64,000 nt of DNA from Actinomycetes bacterium. GTDB lineage: Bacteria; Actinomycetota; Actinomycetes; Mycobacteriales; Mycobacteriaceae. The first letter of the stretch is position 1. Every line of letters begins with the position of its first letter. The translations under genes were made by a program, and so were the position numbers. Where the stretch lies: positions 62,001 through 126,000 of the forward strand of contig JAEYMI010000040.1 of NCBI GenBank assembly GCA_023461275.1, in the 5' to 3' direction. Below, piece by piece: positions 25,512-35,900 of the stretch. The notes under the pieces were generated by a model. That model had not been told where the DNA came from. It made no database searches and saw nothing but the letters and a program-made list of their open reading frames with translations.

Positions 25512-26978
25512 GTATTGCGTCCAGGTCGACATGGTGAAGTAGAGGTCGTTGCCGGTCGACCACGGATGCAGGAAGCCGCCGTAGAGCTGAGCAAAGCGCG
25601 ATGAATGCACAAGTTCGGCGGGTTCGGTCCACAATCCTTGCGGCGACCTAGCGGTGCGCAACACGATCGCGCCGCGGAAAGCATCCAGATAGCTCAACTG
25701 CCACCGACGGCTGGCCTCGTCGTAGCGAGCCGAGATTTCGCCGGCAGGTCCGCCGAAGATGACCGACGCAACGTTGCCGTCGCGAGCCGGAACCCACTGA
25801 CCGTTGCGCCAGTACTGGTACGCGGTCTTGTTGAGCGCACTGTCCTTGGGAACCCGCGCCAAGCCCACCGACCCGATCCGGGAGTTGGGTGTGCCGAACA
25901 TGTAGACGTAGTCGCCCTGCGGAACCATTGATGAGACCTGGAACTGACTGGTCCCGAAGATGTTGTCCCAGCGCGCATGTGGGTCCTTGGTCCAGGTCGA
26001 TCCGCCGTCGTCAGAGTAGGCCAGGCCGCCGTAGTTGGTGAGCCAGACCCCGGGGATCGGACCCCAGGTACGCACCGACATATAGCTCATGTACTGACGA
26101 TCGCCGACGGCGAATCCCGACGTCGGGATCGTGGTGATCTCGTAGCGGTCGATGTGGCGGGCACTGAGCACCTGAACGGCGTGGCAACGGCTGTCCTGCA
26201 CCATCGTGTCGATGTCCATGCCGTCGGCGAGGTTCTTGTCTGAGCTGAACCCGACCACGTTGGACCGCCAGTCACCACCATTGGCGCCGGGCGGGGTGAA
26301 CCCCTTGCCGAAGGTGTCGCCGAAGGCGATCGCGACCTGCCCCGGTTTCGACTGCCACATGATTCCGAGGTCGGTGCCGTTGATCTGCCACCGTTTGTCG
26401 GTACGGCTGGTCGATCCCTTACCGGTCAGCTGCGCCACGTAGTCCACCGCACCCACCCGCGGAAGCATGGGTCGCGCCGATACAGGTGCCGGATCGACGC
26501 CCGGATTCACCGCGGGAGGCGGCGGAGGTGTCGGGGCCGCATTGGGGTTCGGCACCGGAATCGGAATGTCCTTGGGCGCCGGATCGAGCGTGATCTTGGG
26601 GAACTCGATGCTCAGCGCCGGACCGAGCTTGGGTTTCGGCGGATCGGTGATGTCCGGGCAGGGGTCGGAGCACCGGTTCTTCGGCGGCTGCTGCGACGGA
26701 ATGCGGACCGGCGGCTTCTCCGGCGAGTCCGGGGTCGGAACCGGGAGAATCCGCGGGTACGGCAATGGAATGCCGATCCGATCGGGGAACTTCGGGATCA
26801 GGTCGCGGGGGTCAAACGGTTTCGGCGTCGGCTTCGGTGGCAGATCTGCCACGCAACCCGAACTCGGCAACCACGGCGTGGGCGCCGCCTGTGCCGCCGG
26901 GACCGTCAACGACGCTCCAACCACCGCAACCGCACCACACGGTACGACGAGGCGGCGAAGCCACTTGCCAGCCGTCAC
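25479..26978 (-). CDS. Secreted DUF4185 protein, candidate endo-D-arabinanase (GH183)
   Basis: 499 residues: a signal peptide (VVPCGAVAVVGASLTVPAAQ, then AA), a proline-rich stalk at about 35-165 (PKPTPKPFDPRDLIPKFPDR and PIPVPNPNAAPTPPPPPAVN), and the DUF4185 domain at about 175-499 with GIMWQSKPGQVAIAFGDTFG, NVVGFSSDKNLADGMDID and FGTPNSRIGSVGLARVPKDS. DUF4185 enzymes are known endo-D-arabinanases that cut mycobacterial arabinogalactan/lipoarabinomannan. Here it would remodel the cell's own arabinan or attack that of neighbours. Reactivity is inferred from family. Confidence 0.82.
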   Translation of the reverse strand: MTAGKWLRRLVVPCGAVAVVGASLTVPAAQAAPTPWLPSSGCVADLPPKPTPKPFDPRDLIPKFPDRIGIPLPYPRILPVPTPDSPEKPPVRIPSQQPPKNRCSDPCPDITDPPKPKLGPALSIEFPKITLDPAPKDIPIPVPNPNAAPTPPPPPAVNPGVDPAPVSARPMLPRVGAVDYVAQLTGKGSTSRTDKRWQINGTDLGIMWQSKPGQVAIAFGDTFGKGFTPPGANGGDWRSNVVGFSSDKNLADGMDIDTMVQDSRCHAVQVLSARHIDRYEITTIPTSGFAVGDRQYMSYMSVRTWGPIPGVWLTNYGGLAYSDDGGSTWTKDPHARWDNIFGTSQFQVSSMVPQGDYVYMFGTPNSRIGSVGLARVPKDSALNKTAYQYWRNGQWVPARDGNVASVIFGGPAGEISARYDEASRRWQLSYLDAFRGAIVLRTARSPQGLWTEPAELVHSSRFAQLYGGFLHPWSTGNDLYFTMSTWTQYNVSLMRARVY

Positions 26979-27070
26979 AACCGAAACTCCTCCACCGTCA
27001 GTACCGTAGGCAACCTATCACTGACGGTGGCGTCGTGCCCCTTCGCGAGAGGTCACGCCCTCGATCGGTG

Positions 27071-28213
27071 TCATAGCGACCGGGCGATGATCTCCTTCAT
27101 GATCTCGTTGGTGCCCGCATAGATCTTCTGGACGCGGTTGTCGGCCCACATCCGCGCGATCGGGTACTCGTTCATGTAGCCGTATCCGCCGAACAGCTGC
27201 AGACACTCGTCGGCGACCGCCATCGCCCGATCGCTGGTCCACCACTTCGCCATCGCCACCGTCGGGATGTCGAGTTCGCCACGCAGGTGCAGAGAAACGC
27301 AGTGGTCGACGAAGACCCGCGCGATGGTCGTCTCGGTACTGGCCTCGGCAAGTTTGAACTTGGTGTTCTGGAAGCCGAAAATGGGGCGCCCGAACGCCTT
27401 TCGCTCCTTGGTGTACGCGATCGTCTGCTCCACCGCCGACTCCATACCCGCCACCGAACCGACTGCGATGATGAGCCGCTCCTGCGGCAGTTGCATCATC
27501 AGCTGGACGAAGCCCTGACCCTCTTCGGTGCCGAGTAGATTCGACGTCGGCACCCGTACGCCGTCGAAGAACAGCTCCGAGGTGTCCTGCCCGCGCTGAC
27601 CGATCTTGTCCAGCACGCGGCCGCGGCGGAACCCGTCCCGATCGGCCTCGACGAGGATCAGCGAGATTCCCTTGGCCCCCTCGGTGCCATCGGTCTTGGC
27701 CACGACGACGATCAGGTCGGCCTGCTGACCGTTGGTGATGAAGGTCTTCGAGCCGTCGATCACGTAGTCGTCCCCGTTGCGCACCGCCTTGGTGGTGATG
27801 CTCTGCAGGTCTGAGCCGGTACCCGGTTCGGTCATCGCGATCGCGGCCACCACCTCGCCGCTGGCCATCTTCGGCAGCCACTGCTTCTTCTGTTCCTCGG
27901 TGCCGTAGGCGAGGAGGTAGTGCGCGACGATCCCGCTGTGCACGCTCTGCCCCCACGACGTATCTGGAACCTGCGCCTGCTCTTCGAGGAGGATCGCCTC
28001 GTGTGCGAATGTGCCTCCGCCGCCGCCGTATTCCTCGGGAATCGACATGCACAGCAGGCCGAGCTCGCCGGCGGAGTTCCACAGGTCACGGTCGACGTGA
28101 TGCTGGGAGATGAACTTCTCGACGTTCGGCGCGATCTCCTTCTCGCAGAAGCTGCGGGCGAGGTCGCGTACGGGCGTCAGGTCATCGGTGTCCCAGGGGG
28201 ATCGTGCGGCCAT
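27071..28213 (-). CDS. Acyl-CoA dehydrogenase
   Basis: 380 residues with the three-part ACAD fold: N-terminal helices (LARSFCEKEIAPNVEKFISQ), the beta domain (IAMTEPGTGSDLQSITTKAV and KTFITNGQQADLIVVVAKTD) and C-terminal helices (ERKAFGRPIFGFQNTKFKLA; LQLFGGYGYMNEYPIARMWA; KIYAGTNEIMKEIIARSL). It introduces the 2,3 double bond in an acyl-CoA with FAD. The position that holds the base Glu in medium-chain enzymes (YEGT) is Ala here, so the catalytic Glu must lie elsewhere, as in long-chain or isovaleryl types. Chain specificity unknown. A single gene. Confidence 0.88.
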   Translation of the reverse strand: MAARSPWDTDDLTPVRDLARSFCEKEIAPNVEKFISQHHVDRDLWNSAGELGLLCMSIPEEYGGGGGTFAHEAILLEEQAQVPDTSWGQSVHSGIVAHYLLAYGTEEQKKQWLPKMASGEVVAAIAMTEPGTGSDLQSITTKAVRNGDDYVIDGSKTFITNGQQADLIVVVAKTDGTEGAKGISLILVEADRDGFRRGRVLDKIGQRGQDTSELFFDGVRVPTSNLLGTEEGQGFVQLMMQLPQERLIIAVGSVAGMESAVEQTIAYTKERKAFGRPIFGFQNTKFKLAEASTETTIARVFVDHCVSLHLRGELDIPTVAMAKWWTSDRAMAVADECLQLFGGYGYMNEYPIARMWADNRVQKIYAGTNEIMKEIIARSL

Positions 28214-28294
28214 GAGGCCTCCACTTCGGATCGGCGATCAATGTCATCTCCGATCGTAACAGTGGCCAGTGGCACGGTAGTGCCGATCGCCCGG

Positions 28295-29509
28295 TCAGGC
28301 GTTGCCCTTGGACCACTGCTCCCACGGGATGTTCCAGTCACCGAGCCCGTCGGTGCCCGACAGCACGCCGCCGGTGGTGTTCCGGACCTCGACGGGGTCG
28401 CCACGCAGGGTGGTCTGCATGACCCACAGCGCGTCGTCGGGGCTCAGATTGAGACATCCGTGGCTGGTGTTGGTGTTGCCCTGCGCCCACACCGACCACG
28501 GGGCCGAGTGGAAGAAGATGCCGCTGTAGGACATTCGCGTCGCATAGTCGACCGGGGTGCGGTATCCGTTGGCCGAGTTGATCGGTACACCGTAGGTCGA
28601 CGAGTCCATGATGATCTTGTCGTGCTTGTCGGCCACGAGGTAGACACCGTTGTCGGTCTCATCGCCGGGCTTGCCCATCGAGGTGGGCATGGTCCGGATG
28701 ACCTTGCCGTTCTGAGTGAAGGTGACCTGCTTGGTGCGGTCGTCGGCGCTGATCACCACCGGGCGGCCGATGACAAAGTTGGTACGGACGTTCTCCTGCC
28801 CGAAGAGCCCATCGCCGAGGTCGATGCCGTAGGTGTTCACCGAGACGTTCACCTTGGTGCCCGTCTTCCAGTACTCCTTTGGGCGCCAGCGCACCTCGGA
28901 GTCGCTGATCCAGTAGAACGCGCCTTCGGTCGGCGGGTTGGTGACGACCTTGATGGCCTGCTGTGCGGCCTTACGGTTCGGGATCGGCTCATCGAACTTG
29001 ATCGCGACCGGCTGTCCGATGCCGACGGTTTCACCCGGATTCGGAGTCAGATAGGCCTGCGTCAGGTTGTTGGGGGCGCGAGTGGTGAATGAGACCCGCT
29101 TGGTGGACGTACCACCGACGCCTACCGCGTCGGCCTGCAGGGTGTAGGTCTTGTTGTAGCCCAGCGGCTCCGAGCTGATCCATTTGGTGCCGTCGGGGCT
29201 GATGTCGCCCTTGAGGGCTGATCCGTCCGCCTTGTCGATGCGGACGCCGGTCAGAGCGCCCTCACTGGCCTGAACGGTGATGGGCGCACCCGGCTGGATA
29301 CCCACGGCCTGATCTGCCAGCGCCCGGTTGCCCCACTCGGTGACCTCCACGCCCGGCTTGAGCATGTCGTCGAAGAGGCTGGAGCTCTTGACGTCCGCCG
29401 AATACGACGGCTCCTGCGAGCACGATGTCACCGATGCGACAACTGCGACGAGGACGGCAAAAAGGACTATGGGAGCGCTGACGCGCCTGCGGGTACGGTC
29501 GTTTCCCAT
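28295..29509 (-). CDS. Lipoprotein L,D-transpeptidase, LdtMt2 type (copy 1)
   Basis: 404 residues. A lipoprotein signal (LFAVLVAVVASVTSC with Cys in the lipobox) leads to two immunoglobulin-like domains (about 60-245) and the YkuD catalytic domain (about 250-370). The active site is HSAPWSVWAQGNTNTSHGCL, with the nucleophile Cys in SHGCLNLSPDDA. L,D-transpeptidases form 3-3 cross-links in peptidoglycan and resist most beta-lactams except carbapenems. The second copy at 29846 is 45-50% similar by eye and lies on the other side of tRNA-Lys. Confidence 0.92.
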   Translation of the reverse strand: MGNDRTRRRVSAPIVLFAVLVAVVASVTSCSQEPSYSADVKSSSLFDDMLKPGVEVTEWGNRALADQAVGIQPGAPITVQASEGALTGVRIDKADGSALKGDISPDGTKWISSEPLGYNKTYTLQADAVGVGGTSTKRVSFTTRAPNNLTQAYLTPNPGETVGIGQPVAIKFDEPIPNRKAAQQAIKVVTNPPTEGAFYWISDSEVRWRPKEYWKTGTKVNVSVNTYGIDLGDGLFGQENVRTNFVIGRPVVISADDRTKQVTFTQNGKVIRTMPTSMGKPGDETDNGVYLVADKHDKIIMDSSTYGVPINSANGYRTPVDYATRMSYSGIFFHSAPWSVWAQGNTNTSHGCLNLSPDDALWVMQTTLRGDPVEVRNTTGGVLSGTDGLGDWNIPWEQWSKGNA

Positions 29510-29635
29510 CTCACTCCAACCTGGTCATGGTTCAGCCCTCACAAGTGTACGAGAAGCCACACGTTGTTCACCGGCGCGCATCGGCGCCGGCCCGATGTCA
29601 CAAGCCTTCGGCACCCGCCACAAGCGGCCGACACA

Positions 29636-29668
29636 CAAACGCCCCGCACGTGCTGTGCGGGGCGTTTG
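29636..29668 (-). terminator. Hairpin terminator of tRNA-Lys
   Basis: Perfect 14-bp arms CAAACGCCCCGCAC (29636-29649) and GTGCGGGGCGTTTG (29655-29668) with loop GTGCT, lying 6 bases beyond the tRNA 3' end in the direction of transcription. The bases after the stem (TGTGTGTCGG on the reverse strand) are only partly T-rich. Confidence 0.7.
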
Positions 29669-29674
29669 TCAGTG

Positions 29675-29750
<76 letters not shown>

Positions 29751-29845
29751 TTGGCGATGCGAGATGGAACCTTACACGGAGGGCGACTCAGAAGTGAAAT
29801 CGCCTGGTCGCCAGCCTGCTTCAGATCTCTCGCACCCGGCGTGAC

Positions 29846-31051
29846 TCAGGCGTTGCCCTTCTGCCAGACCACCCACGGCACATTCCAGTCACCGAGCCCG
29901 TCGTTGCCCGGAAGTACCGGTCCGACAGCATTTTTCACGGTGACGATGTCGCCGCGCAGAGCGTTGTTGAGGAACCATTCGGCGTTGGCCGGGCTCACGT
30001 TGAGACATCCGTTGCTCACGTCGTCGACACCCTGGTCACCGAGTGACCACGGCGCGGAGTGAACGTAGATGCCGCTGAACGAGATGCGCGTGGCGTCGTA
30101 GACGGTCTCCTTGTAGCCACCCGGCGAGTTGACCGGCACCCCGTAGGTCGAGGAGTCCATGATCACACTCGGCTGGCGCTCGGCGACGATGTAGATGCCG
30201 TTGTTGGTGGGCGTCGAATCCTTGCCCATCGACGTCGGCATGGTCTTCACGACCTTGCCGTTGACCGAGACCGTGATTGTCTTGGTGGCGTCGTCGGCGG
30301 CGGCGATGAAGCTGCGTCCGACGGTGAAGTTGGTCGTCAGGTTGTTGTCGCCGAAAACGCCGTCACCGAGTGCGATGCCCTTGGTCTTGACCGCGACACG
30401 AACCTTGGTACCGGGCTTCCAGAAGTGTTCCGGACGCCACCGCACCATGCTGTCGTTGATCCAGTAGAAGGCACCCTCGACCGGCGGGTTGGTGGTCACC
30501 GTGATCGCGTTCTGCGCGTTGCGCTTGTTCGAGACCGGCGAATCGAAGTTGATCGCGACAGGCTGTCCGATCCCGACGGTCTCGTTGTCCTCGGTCACCG
30601 TCGACGCCGAGGCCAGCGAGGAAGCCGATGCGGTGGTGAAACCGATCTTGCGGGCGCCGGTTCCCTCCACGCCCTGGGCTGCGGCGGTCAACGTGTAGTC
30701 GCTGCCGAAGTCGAGTGGCTGATCAGAGACCCACCGGGATCCGTCGGGTGTGACCTTCCCGGAGACCTGTCCGCCCGGACCGCTGACGACGACCGACGAG
30801 AGGTTGCCGTCATGCGCGGTGACGACGATCGGCGCGCCGGGCATCACCCCGACCGCCTGGTCGCGCATCGGACGGTCGTTGAAGCCGGTGACGGTGATCG
30901 TCGGCTGCCCCATGGTGCGCAGGCTCGGCGCGTCGGTCACGGCGTCGGAGTAGGTCGGCGCCGACGAACACCCGGATACGACGGCCGGGATCACTGCGAT
31001 CGTGATGGCGGCGGCTCCGACACGGACCCACCGCGAACGTGCCAGGCTCAT
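29846..31051 (-). CDS. ldtB: Lipoprotein L,D-transpeptidase, LdtMt2 type (copy 2)
   Basis: 401 residues with the same layout as the copy at 28295: lipobox ending VVSGCSS, two immunoglobulin-like domains, and YkuD with HSAPWSLGDQGVDDVSNGCL. Here the usual SHGC is SNGC: the residue two before the nucleophile Cys is Asn instead of His. The Cys and the upstream His in YVHSAPW are intact. Its position next to DUF3618 and Bcp makes it the positional match to Rv2518c (LdtB/LdtMt2). It starts within the stop of the DUF3618 gene (ATGA at 31048). Confidence 0.9.
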   Translation of the reverse strand: MSLARSRWVRVGAAAITIAVIPAVVSGCSSAPTYSDAVTDAPSLRTMGQPTITVTGFNDRPMRDQAVGVMPGAPIVVTAHDGNLSSVVVSGPGGQVSGKVTPDGSRWVSDQPLDFGSDYTLTAAAQGVEGTGARKIGFTTASASSLASASTVTEDNETVGIGQPVAINFDSPVSNKRNAQNAITVTTNPPVEGAFYWINDSMVRWRPEHFWKPGTKVRVAVKTKGIALGDGVFGDNNLTTNFTVGRSFIAAADDATKTITVSVNGKVVKTMPTSMGKDSTPTNNGIYIVAERQPSVIMDSSTYGVPVNSPGGYKETVYDATRISFSGIYVHSAPWSLGDQGVDDVSNGCLNVSPANAEWFLNNALRGDIVTVKNAVGPVLPGNDGLGDWNVPWVVWQKGNA

Positions 31052-31269
31052 GCCACGACCTTGCGGATCACCACAGCCACGATCACAACGCCGACACCGG
31101 CCAGGGCGAACTTGACCGCGGGCGTGTTGAGGGTGCTGACCAAGGTGGACTTCGCGTCAGCGGCGATACGCTGCGGACTGACCCGTTCGGCCAGCGTATC
31201 GAGGGTCTTGGCCAGGTCCTCGCGCGCCTGCGCGATGTCCTGCTCGATACGTTCGGTGTCGCCGGCCAC
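31048..31269 (-). CDS. DUF3618 small membrane protein
   Basis: 73 residues from GTG 31269, with GGGAGGACC upstream; the open frame begins earlier at 31407 but the extension is not family-like. An amphipathic helix, TERIEQDIAQAREDLAKTLD followed by TLAERVSPQ, precedes a C-terminal membrane helix, FALAGVGVVIVAVVIRKVVA. This is the DUF3618 pattern (Rv2520c type). Function unknown. It overlaps the L,D-transpeptidase by 4 bases, so both are made from one message and may work together at the envelope. Confidence 0.85.
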   Translation of the reverse strand: MAGDTERIEQDIAQAREDLAKTLDTLAERVSPQRIAADAKSTLVSTLNTPAVKFALAGVGVVIVAVVIRKVVA

Positions 31270-31424
31270 GTGGTCCTCCCCGGGAAGGTGTCGAAATTCG
31301 CCAGATGCCACTACGGCATCGGTCCGCAGGCCGGTGTATCCAGCCCCCAGAAAGACTACGGCATTCCAACGACCCTTTTCGTCGCGCGGCCACTGGTCAG
31401 GGCCCATGGACTAGCCTGACGACC

Positions 31425-31898
31425 ATGACTGCCCCACATCGGTTGTCGGTCGGCGACAAAGCCCCCGGATTCACCCTCCCCGCTGCCGACGGCAGCACGG
31501 TCTCCTTGGCCGACTACGCCGGACGCAAGGTGATCGTCTACTTCTATCCCGCCGCGGCCACGCCGGGCTGCACCAAGCAGGCGTGCGATTTCCGCGACAG
31601 CCTCAGCGAACTCGGTGACGCCGGCATCGACGTCGTGGGTATCTCTCCCGACAAACCCGCCAAGCTGGCGTCCTTCGTGGAGAAGGAGGGTTTGACGTTT
31701 CCACTGCTGAGCGATCCCGACAAAGAGGTCCTCACCGCGTGGGGCGCCTTCGGTGAGAAGAAGATGTACGGCAAGACCGTCACCGGTGTGATCCGATCAA
31801 CCTTTCTCGTCGACGAGGACGGCCGGATCGCCCTGGCCCAGTACAACGTCCGGGCCACCGGCCATGTCGCCAAGCTACGGCGAGATCTGTCGGTCTGA
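31425..31898 (+). CDS. bcp: Peroxiredoxin, Bcp/PrxQ type
   Basis: 157 residues from ATG 31425. The peroxidatic and resolving cysteines lie in TPGCTKQACDFRD (C-x4-C), the Bcp pattern. FYPAAATPGC and GVIRSTFLVDEDGRIALAQY are typical flanks. It reduces hydroperoxides with thioredoxin. The gene is divergent from the DUF3618-Ldt unit with a 155-base gap, and a TetR gene follows 26 bases downstream in the same direction. Confidence 0.93.
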   Translation: MTAPHRLSVGDKAPGFTLPAADGSTVSLADYAGRKVIVYFYPAAATPGCTKQACDFRDSLSELGDAGIDVVGISPDKPAKLASFVEKEGLTFPLLSDPDKEVLTAWGAFGEKKMYGKTVTGVIRSTFLVDEDGRIALAQYNVRATGHVAKLRRDLSV

Positions 31899-31924
31899 GC
31901 ACGCCGGAGCCGTCGGGTGCGCAC

Positions 31925-32554
31925 ATGAGTCAATCCGCCGAGGTACTCGTTCCACGTAAACGTCCCACGCAGGAGCGCAGCAAACGCAAGTTCGACGCCA
32001 TGCTCTTCGCCGCGCGCGAACTGCTCATCGACGTCGGATTCGAGTCCCTGACCTGCGAAGAGGTCGCGTCACGCGCCGAGGTTCCGATCGGCACCCTCTA
32101 TCAGTACTTCGCCAACAAGTACGTCCTGGTCTGTGAACTCGACCGGCAGGACACCGTCGGGGTGTCCGAAGAGCTCACCTCGTTCGCGTCGGAGATCCCG
32201 TCGCTGGAGTGGCCGCATCTGCTCGAGAAGTTCCTCGATCACCTCGCGGCACTGTGGCGCGACGATCCGTCGCGCCGGGCGGTCTGGCTCGCGGTGCAAT
32301 CCACCCCGGCCACCCGCGCGACCGCGACCGTCAACGAGGGCGTGCTCGCCGAGCAGGTCGCGCGGATCATCGCGCCGCTGACCCCGAATCAACGTCAACG
32401 TCGCGAGATGATGTCGCAGGTGCTGGTGCACACCGCGTATTCGCTGCTCAGCTTCTCGGTGCAGGACGGCCACGATCACGCCGAGACCGTCGCCGAGCTC
32501 AAACGCATGCTCGGCGGCTACCTCCTGCTCGAGGAGACAACCGCCGAGCATTGA
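31925..32554 (+). CDS. TetR-family regulator
   Basis: 209 residues. The DNA-binding part is AARELLIDVGFESLTCEEVA then SRAEVPIGTLYQYFANKYVL. The C-terminal region is all helix without a recognisable ligand motif. It is convergent with acpS (14-base gap) and next to FAS-I. From memory, FasR, the regulator of fas in mycobacteria, is a TetR protein coded elsewhere, so a link to fatty acid synthesis is possible but not shown. Confidence 0.87.
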   Translation: MSQSAEVLVPRKRPTQERSKRKFDAMLFAARELLIDVGFESLTCEEVASRAEVPIGTLYQYFANKYVLVCELDRQDTVGVSEELTSFASEIPSLEWPHLLEKFLDHLAALWRDDPSRRAVWLAVQSTPATRATATVNEGVLAEQVARIIAPLTPNQRQRREMMSQVLVHTAYSLLSFSVQDGHDHAETVAELKRMLGGYLLLEETTAEH

Positions 32555-32568
32555 GTCCGACCTCGTTG

Positions 32569-32991
32569 TCAGACGCCTTCGAGGATGGCCACCGCCGCAG
32601 CGGTGTCACCGTCATGGGTGAGCGAGATGTGGACCCGGGTCTGCGCCAGATGCTCGCCGATCTCGCCGCCCAGCCGGATCGCCGGCCGGCCCCAGTTGTC
32701 GGTGACGACCTCGATGTCGCTGTGCCGGATCAGCGGCAGTAGCGGCGACCGGGAGAACCGACTCACCGACCACGCCTTCACCACCGCCTCCTTGGCCGCC
32801 CAGCGAGCCGCGAGATGCCTTCCGTCGGTACCGGTTCCGGCCGCCGCATCCCGCCGCTCCCCGACCGTGAACCGGTCGGCGAAGGTGGTGCCGGGCTGCT
32901 TGAGCTGTTCGGTGAACTCTCGGATGGACACCACGTCGATCCCCACTCCGAGCACTGACATCGATCCCGCCCCTCCGGTTTTCGTGCTCAC
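32569..32991 (-). CDS. acpS: Holo-[acyl-carrier-protein] synthase
   Basis: 140 residues from GTG 32991, which overlaps the FAS-I stop as GTGA; ATG 32961 (MSVLGVGIDVVSI) is the alternative. Motifs are GVGIDVVSI with the Mg-binding Asp and RWAAKEAVVKAWS with the Glu and Lys of the active site. It attaches 4'-phosphopantetheine from CoA to the serine of the FAS-I carrier domain. Translational coupling matches the need for activation of FAS-I as soon as it is made. Confidence 0.94.
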   Translation of the reverse strand: MSTKTGGAGSMSVLGVGIDVVSIREFTEQLKQPGTTFADRFTVGERRDAAAGTGTDGRHLAARWAAKEAVVKAWSVSRFSRSPLLPLIRHSDIEVVTDNWGRPAIRLGGEIGEHLAQTRVHISLTHDGDTAAAVAILEGV

Positions 32992-35900
32992 TGCGCCGAA
33001 CCCGAGGCAGCACCGGCCGCAGCGGCGGCATAGGCGTCGTCGGCACCGAGCCGGACATCAGGATCGAGCAACACCGAGGCCTCGGCGTCATGCTCGTCCA
33101 CCGACTCGTCGAAACGACGGTCGGCAGGCCGACGATAAGCGGCCTCACCACCGCACATCGCCTGCAGCAGACGCTGATTACCCTGACGGGCACGCTCGGC
33201 GGACCGCTCCCGGTACACCCGCCGCTCCTCGTTGTCGAGGGTGGCGATGAACGCCTCCGGATGCACCACCGCGATCAGACCGGAGACGTGACCGAATCCC
33301 AGGCTGGTGAGCAGACCGGCCTTGAGGGGGAAGCGATCTCCGAGCCGGAGCGTCTCGCGCGGCCACACCAGATGCGGAAAGTCGCGCATCTTCTCGTCGA
33401 CGCAGTCCAGGCTGCGGTTGGGCGGGATGACCCCGTCGCGCAGCACCTGGCACAGACCGATCAGCTGGAAGGCAGCCGCACCGCCCTTGGCGTGTCCGGT
33501 CAGGCTCTTCTGCGAGACCACGAACAGCGGTGCACCGTCGGTGCGTCCGATCGCCGACGCCAGCCGCTCGTGCAACTCGGCCTCGTTGGGATCGTTGGCG
33601 CGCGTGGAGGTGTCGTGTTTGGAGACCACTGCAACGTCGTCGGCGCTGACGCCGAGCACGTTCAGAGCGCTGGCCAGCGGCGAGTACATCGCGCCGCGAG
33701 CCGCACCCAGCGCACCGAGCCCGGGAGCCGGGATCGAGGTGTGCACGCCGTCGCCGAAGCTCTGCGCCCACGCCACCACACCGAGCACCGGCAGGCCCAT
33801 CTGCGCGGCCACGTCACCGCGGGCAAGCAGAATCGTTCCGCCGCCGGCCGATTCGACGAATCCACCGCGACGACGATCGTTGGCCCGGGAGAACCGGCGC
33901 TCGTCGATTCCGCGGGCGCTCATCGATTCCGAGTCCGCGGTCGCCGACATGTCACCGAATCCGACGATGCCCTCGATGCCGAGATCATCGAATCCGCCGG
34001 CGACGGCGAACAACGCCTTGCCCAGCCGGATCTTGTCGACGCCCTCTTCCACCGAGACGGCCGCGGTCGCACACGCCGCCACCGGGTGGATCATCGCGCC
34101 ATAGCTACCCACATACGACTGGACGACATGTGCGGCAACGATATTCGGCAACGCCTCCTGCAGGATGTCGTTGGCCTTGGACTCGCCGAGCAGCGTGTTG
34201 ATGTAGAGCTCACGCATCGAGGTCATGCCGCCCATGCCGGTGCCCTGGGTGTTGGCGACCAGACCGGGATGGACCCACCGCATCAGCTCCGACGGGGTGA
34301 ATCCCGACGAGAGGAACGCGTCGACGGTCGCGACCAGGTTCCACAGGGCGACCCGATCGATCGACTCGGCCATGTCCGGTGTCACACCCCATCGGGTGGG
34401 ATCAAAGCCGGTCGGGATCTGCCCGCCGACGGTGCGGCTGAGCGAGAACCTGCGCGGCACCCGGATCTCGGTGCCCGCCTGCCGGGTGACCTGCCAGTCG
34501 CCGGTCTCCGGATTGGCCACCACCCGGGTCTTCTCCGGCGCGGCCGACGCGAAGGCACGGGCCTCGGCTTCGGTCGAGACGGTGAAAGTCAGATCCTCGT
34601 CGAGGAACACCGAGGTCAGCAGCGGCGACGAATTGTCCACCATCGCACCCTCATCGGCGTAGCGGCGAATACCGCAGCGGGCGACCACCTCGTCGTGATA
34701 GCGATCGGCGATGTCGACCTCATCGACCGGATCTCCGGTCTCGGTGTCATACCAACCGGGTTTGGGCGCATCGTCCCAGTGGATCAGGCCGGTGTTCCAA
34801 GCGAGTTCGGCGACGCCGGCCGCCGACAGTTTCTCGTCGACCTCCATCTCGAATCGAGTCCGCGACGATCCGTACGGCCCGAGTTCTCCGGCACCGACGA
34901 TGACGACGAGATCCTCCGGCCGCGCATCGAGCTGCGGCCACTCGGGGGTCAGAGCCTTCGGTGCGCGAGCCGGTGCGGGCAGTGCTGCTACGGTCGCGAC
35001 CTCTTCGACGGCTTCGTCGCCGGCGCTGTCGGCCTCGGTTGCCGCCTCGGCTGCCAGCGCCTTGAGATCGATGCTGGGATCGAGTCCGCCCGTGAAGTCG
35101 GCGAGGATCGGCAGTTCCTGGGCGGCGGTGCGCTGCTCAATCGTGCACAGTCCCAACAGATTCGACGCCATCTCGTCAGTGGTCCAGGTCCGCACGCCGG
35201 CGGCCTCGACCGCGTCGACCATGCCGTCGTTGTGACCCATCAGTCCGGTGCCGGTCACCCAGCCGATCAGCGCGTGCGCGAGCGTGGTGCGGTTGCTCCA
35301 CGATCCCTCCGCCGACCATCGGGTCACCAGCGCGTCGAGAGCCGCCTTGCTCTCGCCGTAGGCACCGTCGCCACCGAACATGCCGCGGTTGGGTGAACCC
35401 GGCAGCACGACGTGCATCCGTGCGCTGATGTCGTGGTCGGCACCGATACCGGACAAGCCGGCGATCAGACGTTCCACCGACCACAGCAGGACCTTCATCT
35501 CGAGTTCGGCGCGTGCGCCCGCGTCGGTGAGATCACCGGCGACCCGCGGAGCCGCGAACGGGAACAGCATCGTCGGCTTCATCGCCGGCTTGACGACTGC
35601 TGTTGTGCTGCCGAGGTTTTCGGTCTGTTCCGAGCCGATCCACTCGACCAGCGCATCGACGTCGGCATAGGAAGCCATGTTCGCCGGCGCCACCCAGAGG
35701 GCTGCGTCATAGCGGGCGTTGTCACGGTAGAGCTTCTTGTAGAAGGCCAGCCGATCGCTGTCGAGTCGCGAGGTGGTCGCGATGACGGTGGCACCGCCGG
35801 CGAGCAGACCGCCGAGCACCGACGAGGCGATCGATCCCTTGCTGGCGCCGGTGACGACGACGACCTCGTCGGCCCAGACTCCGTCGGCGGGCACCTCGGC

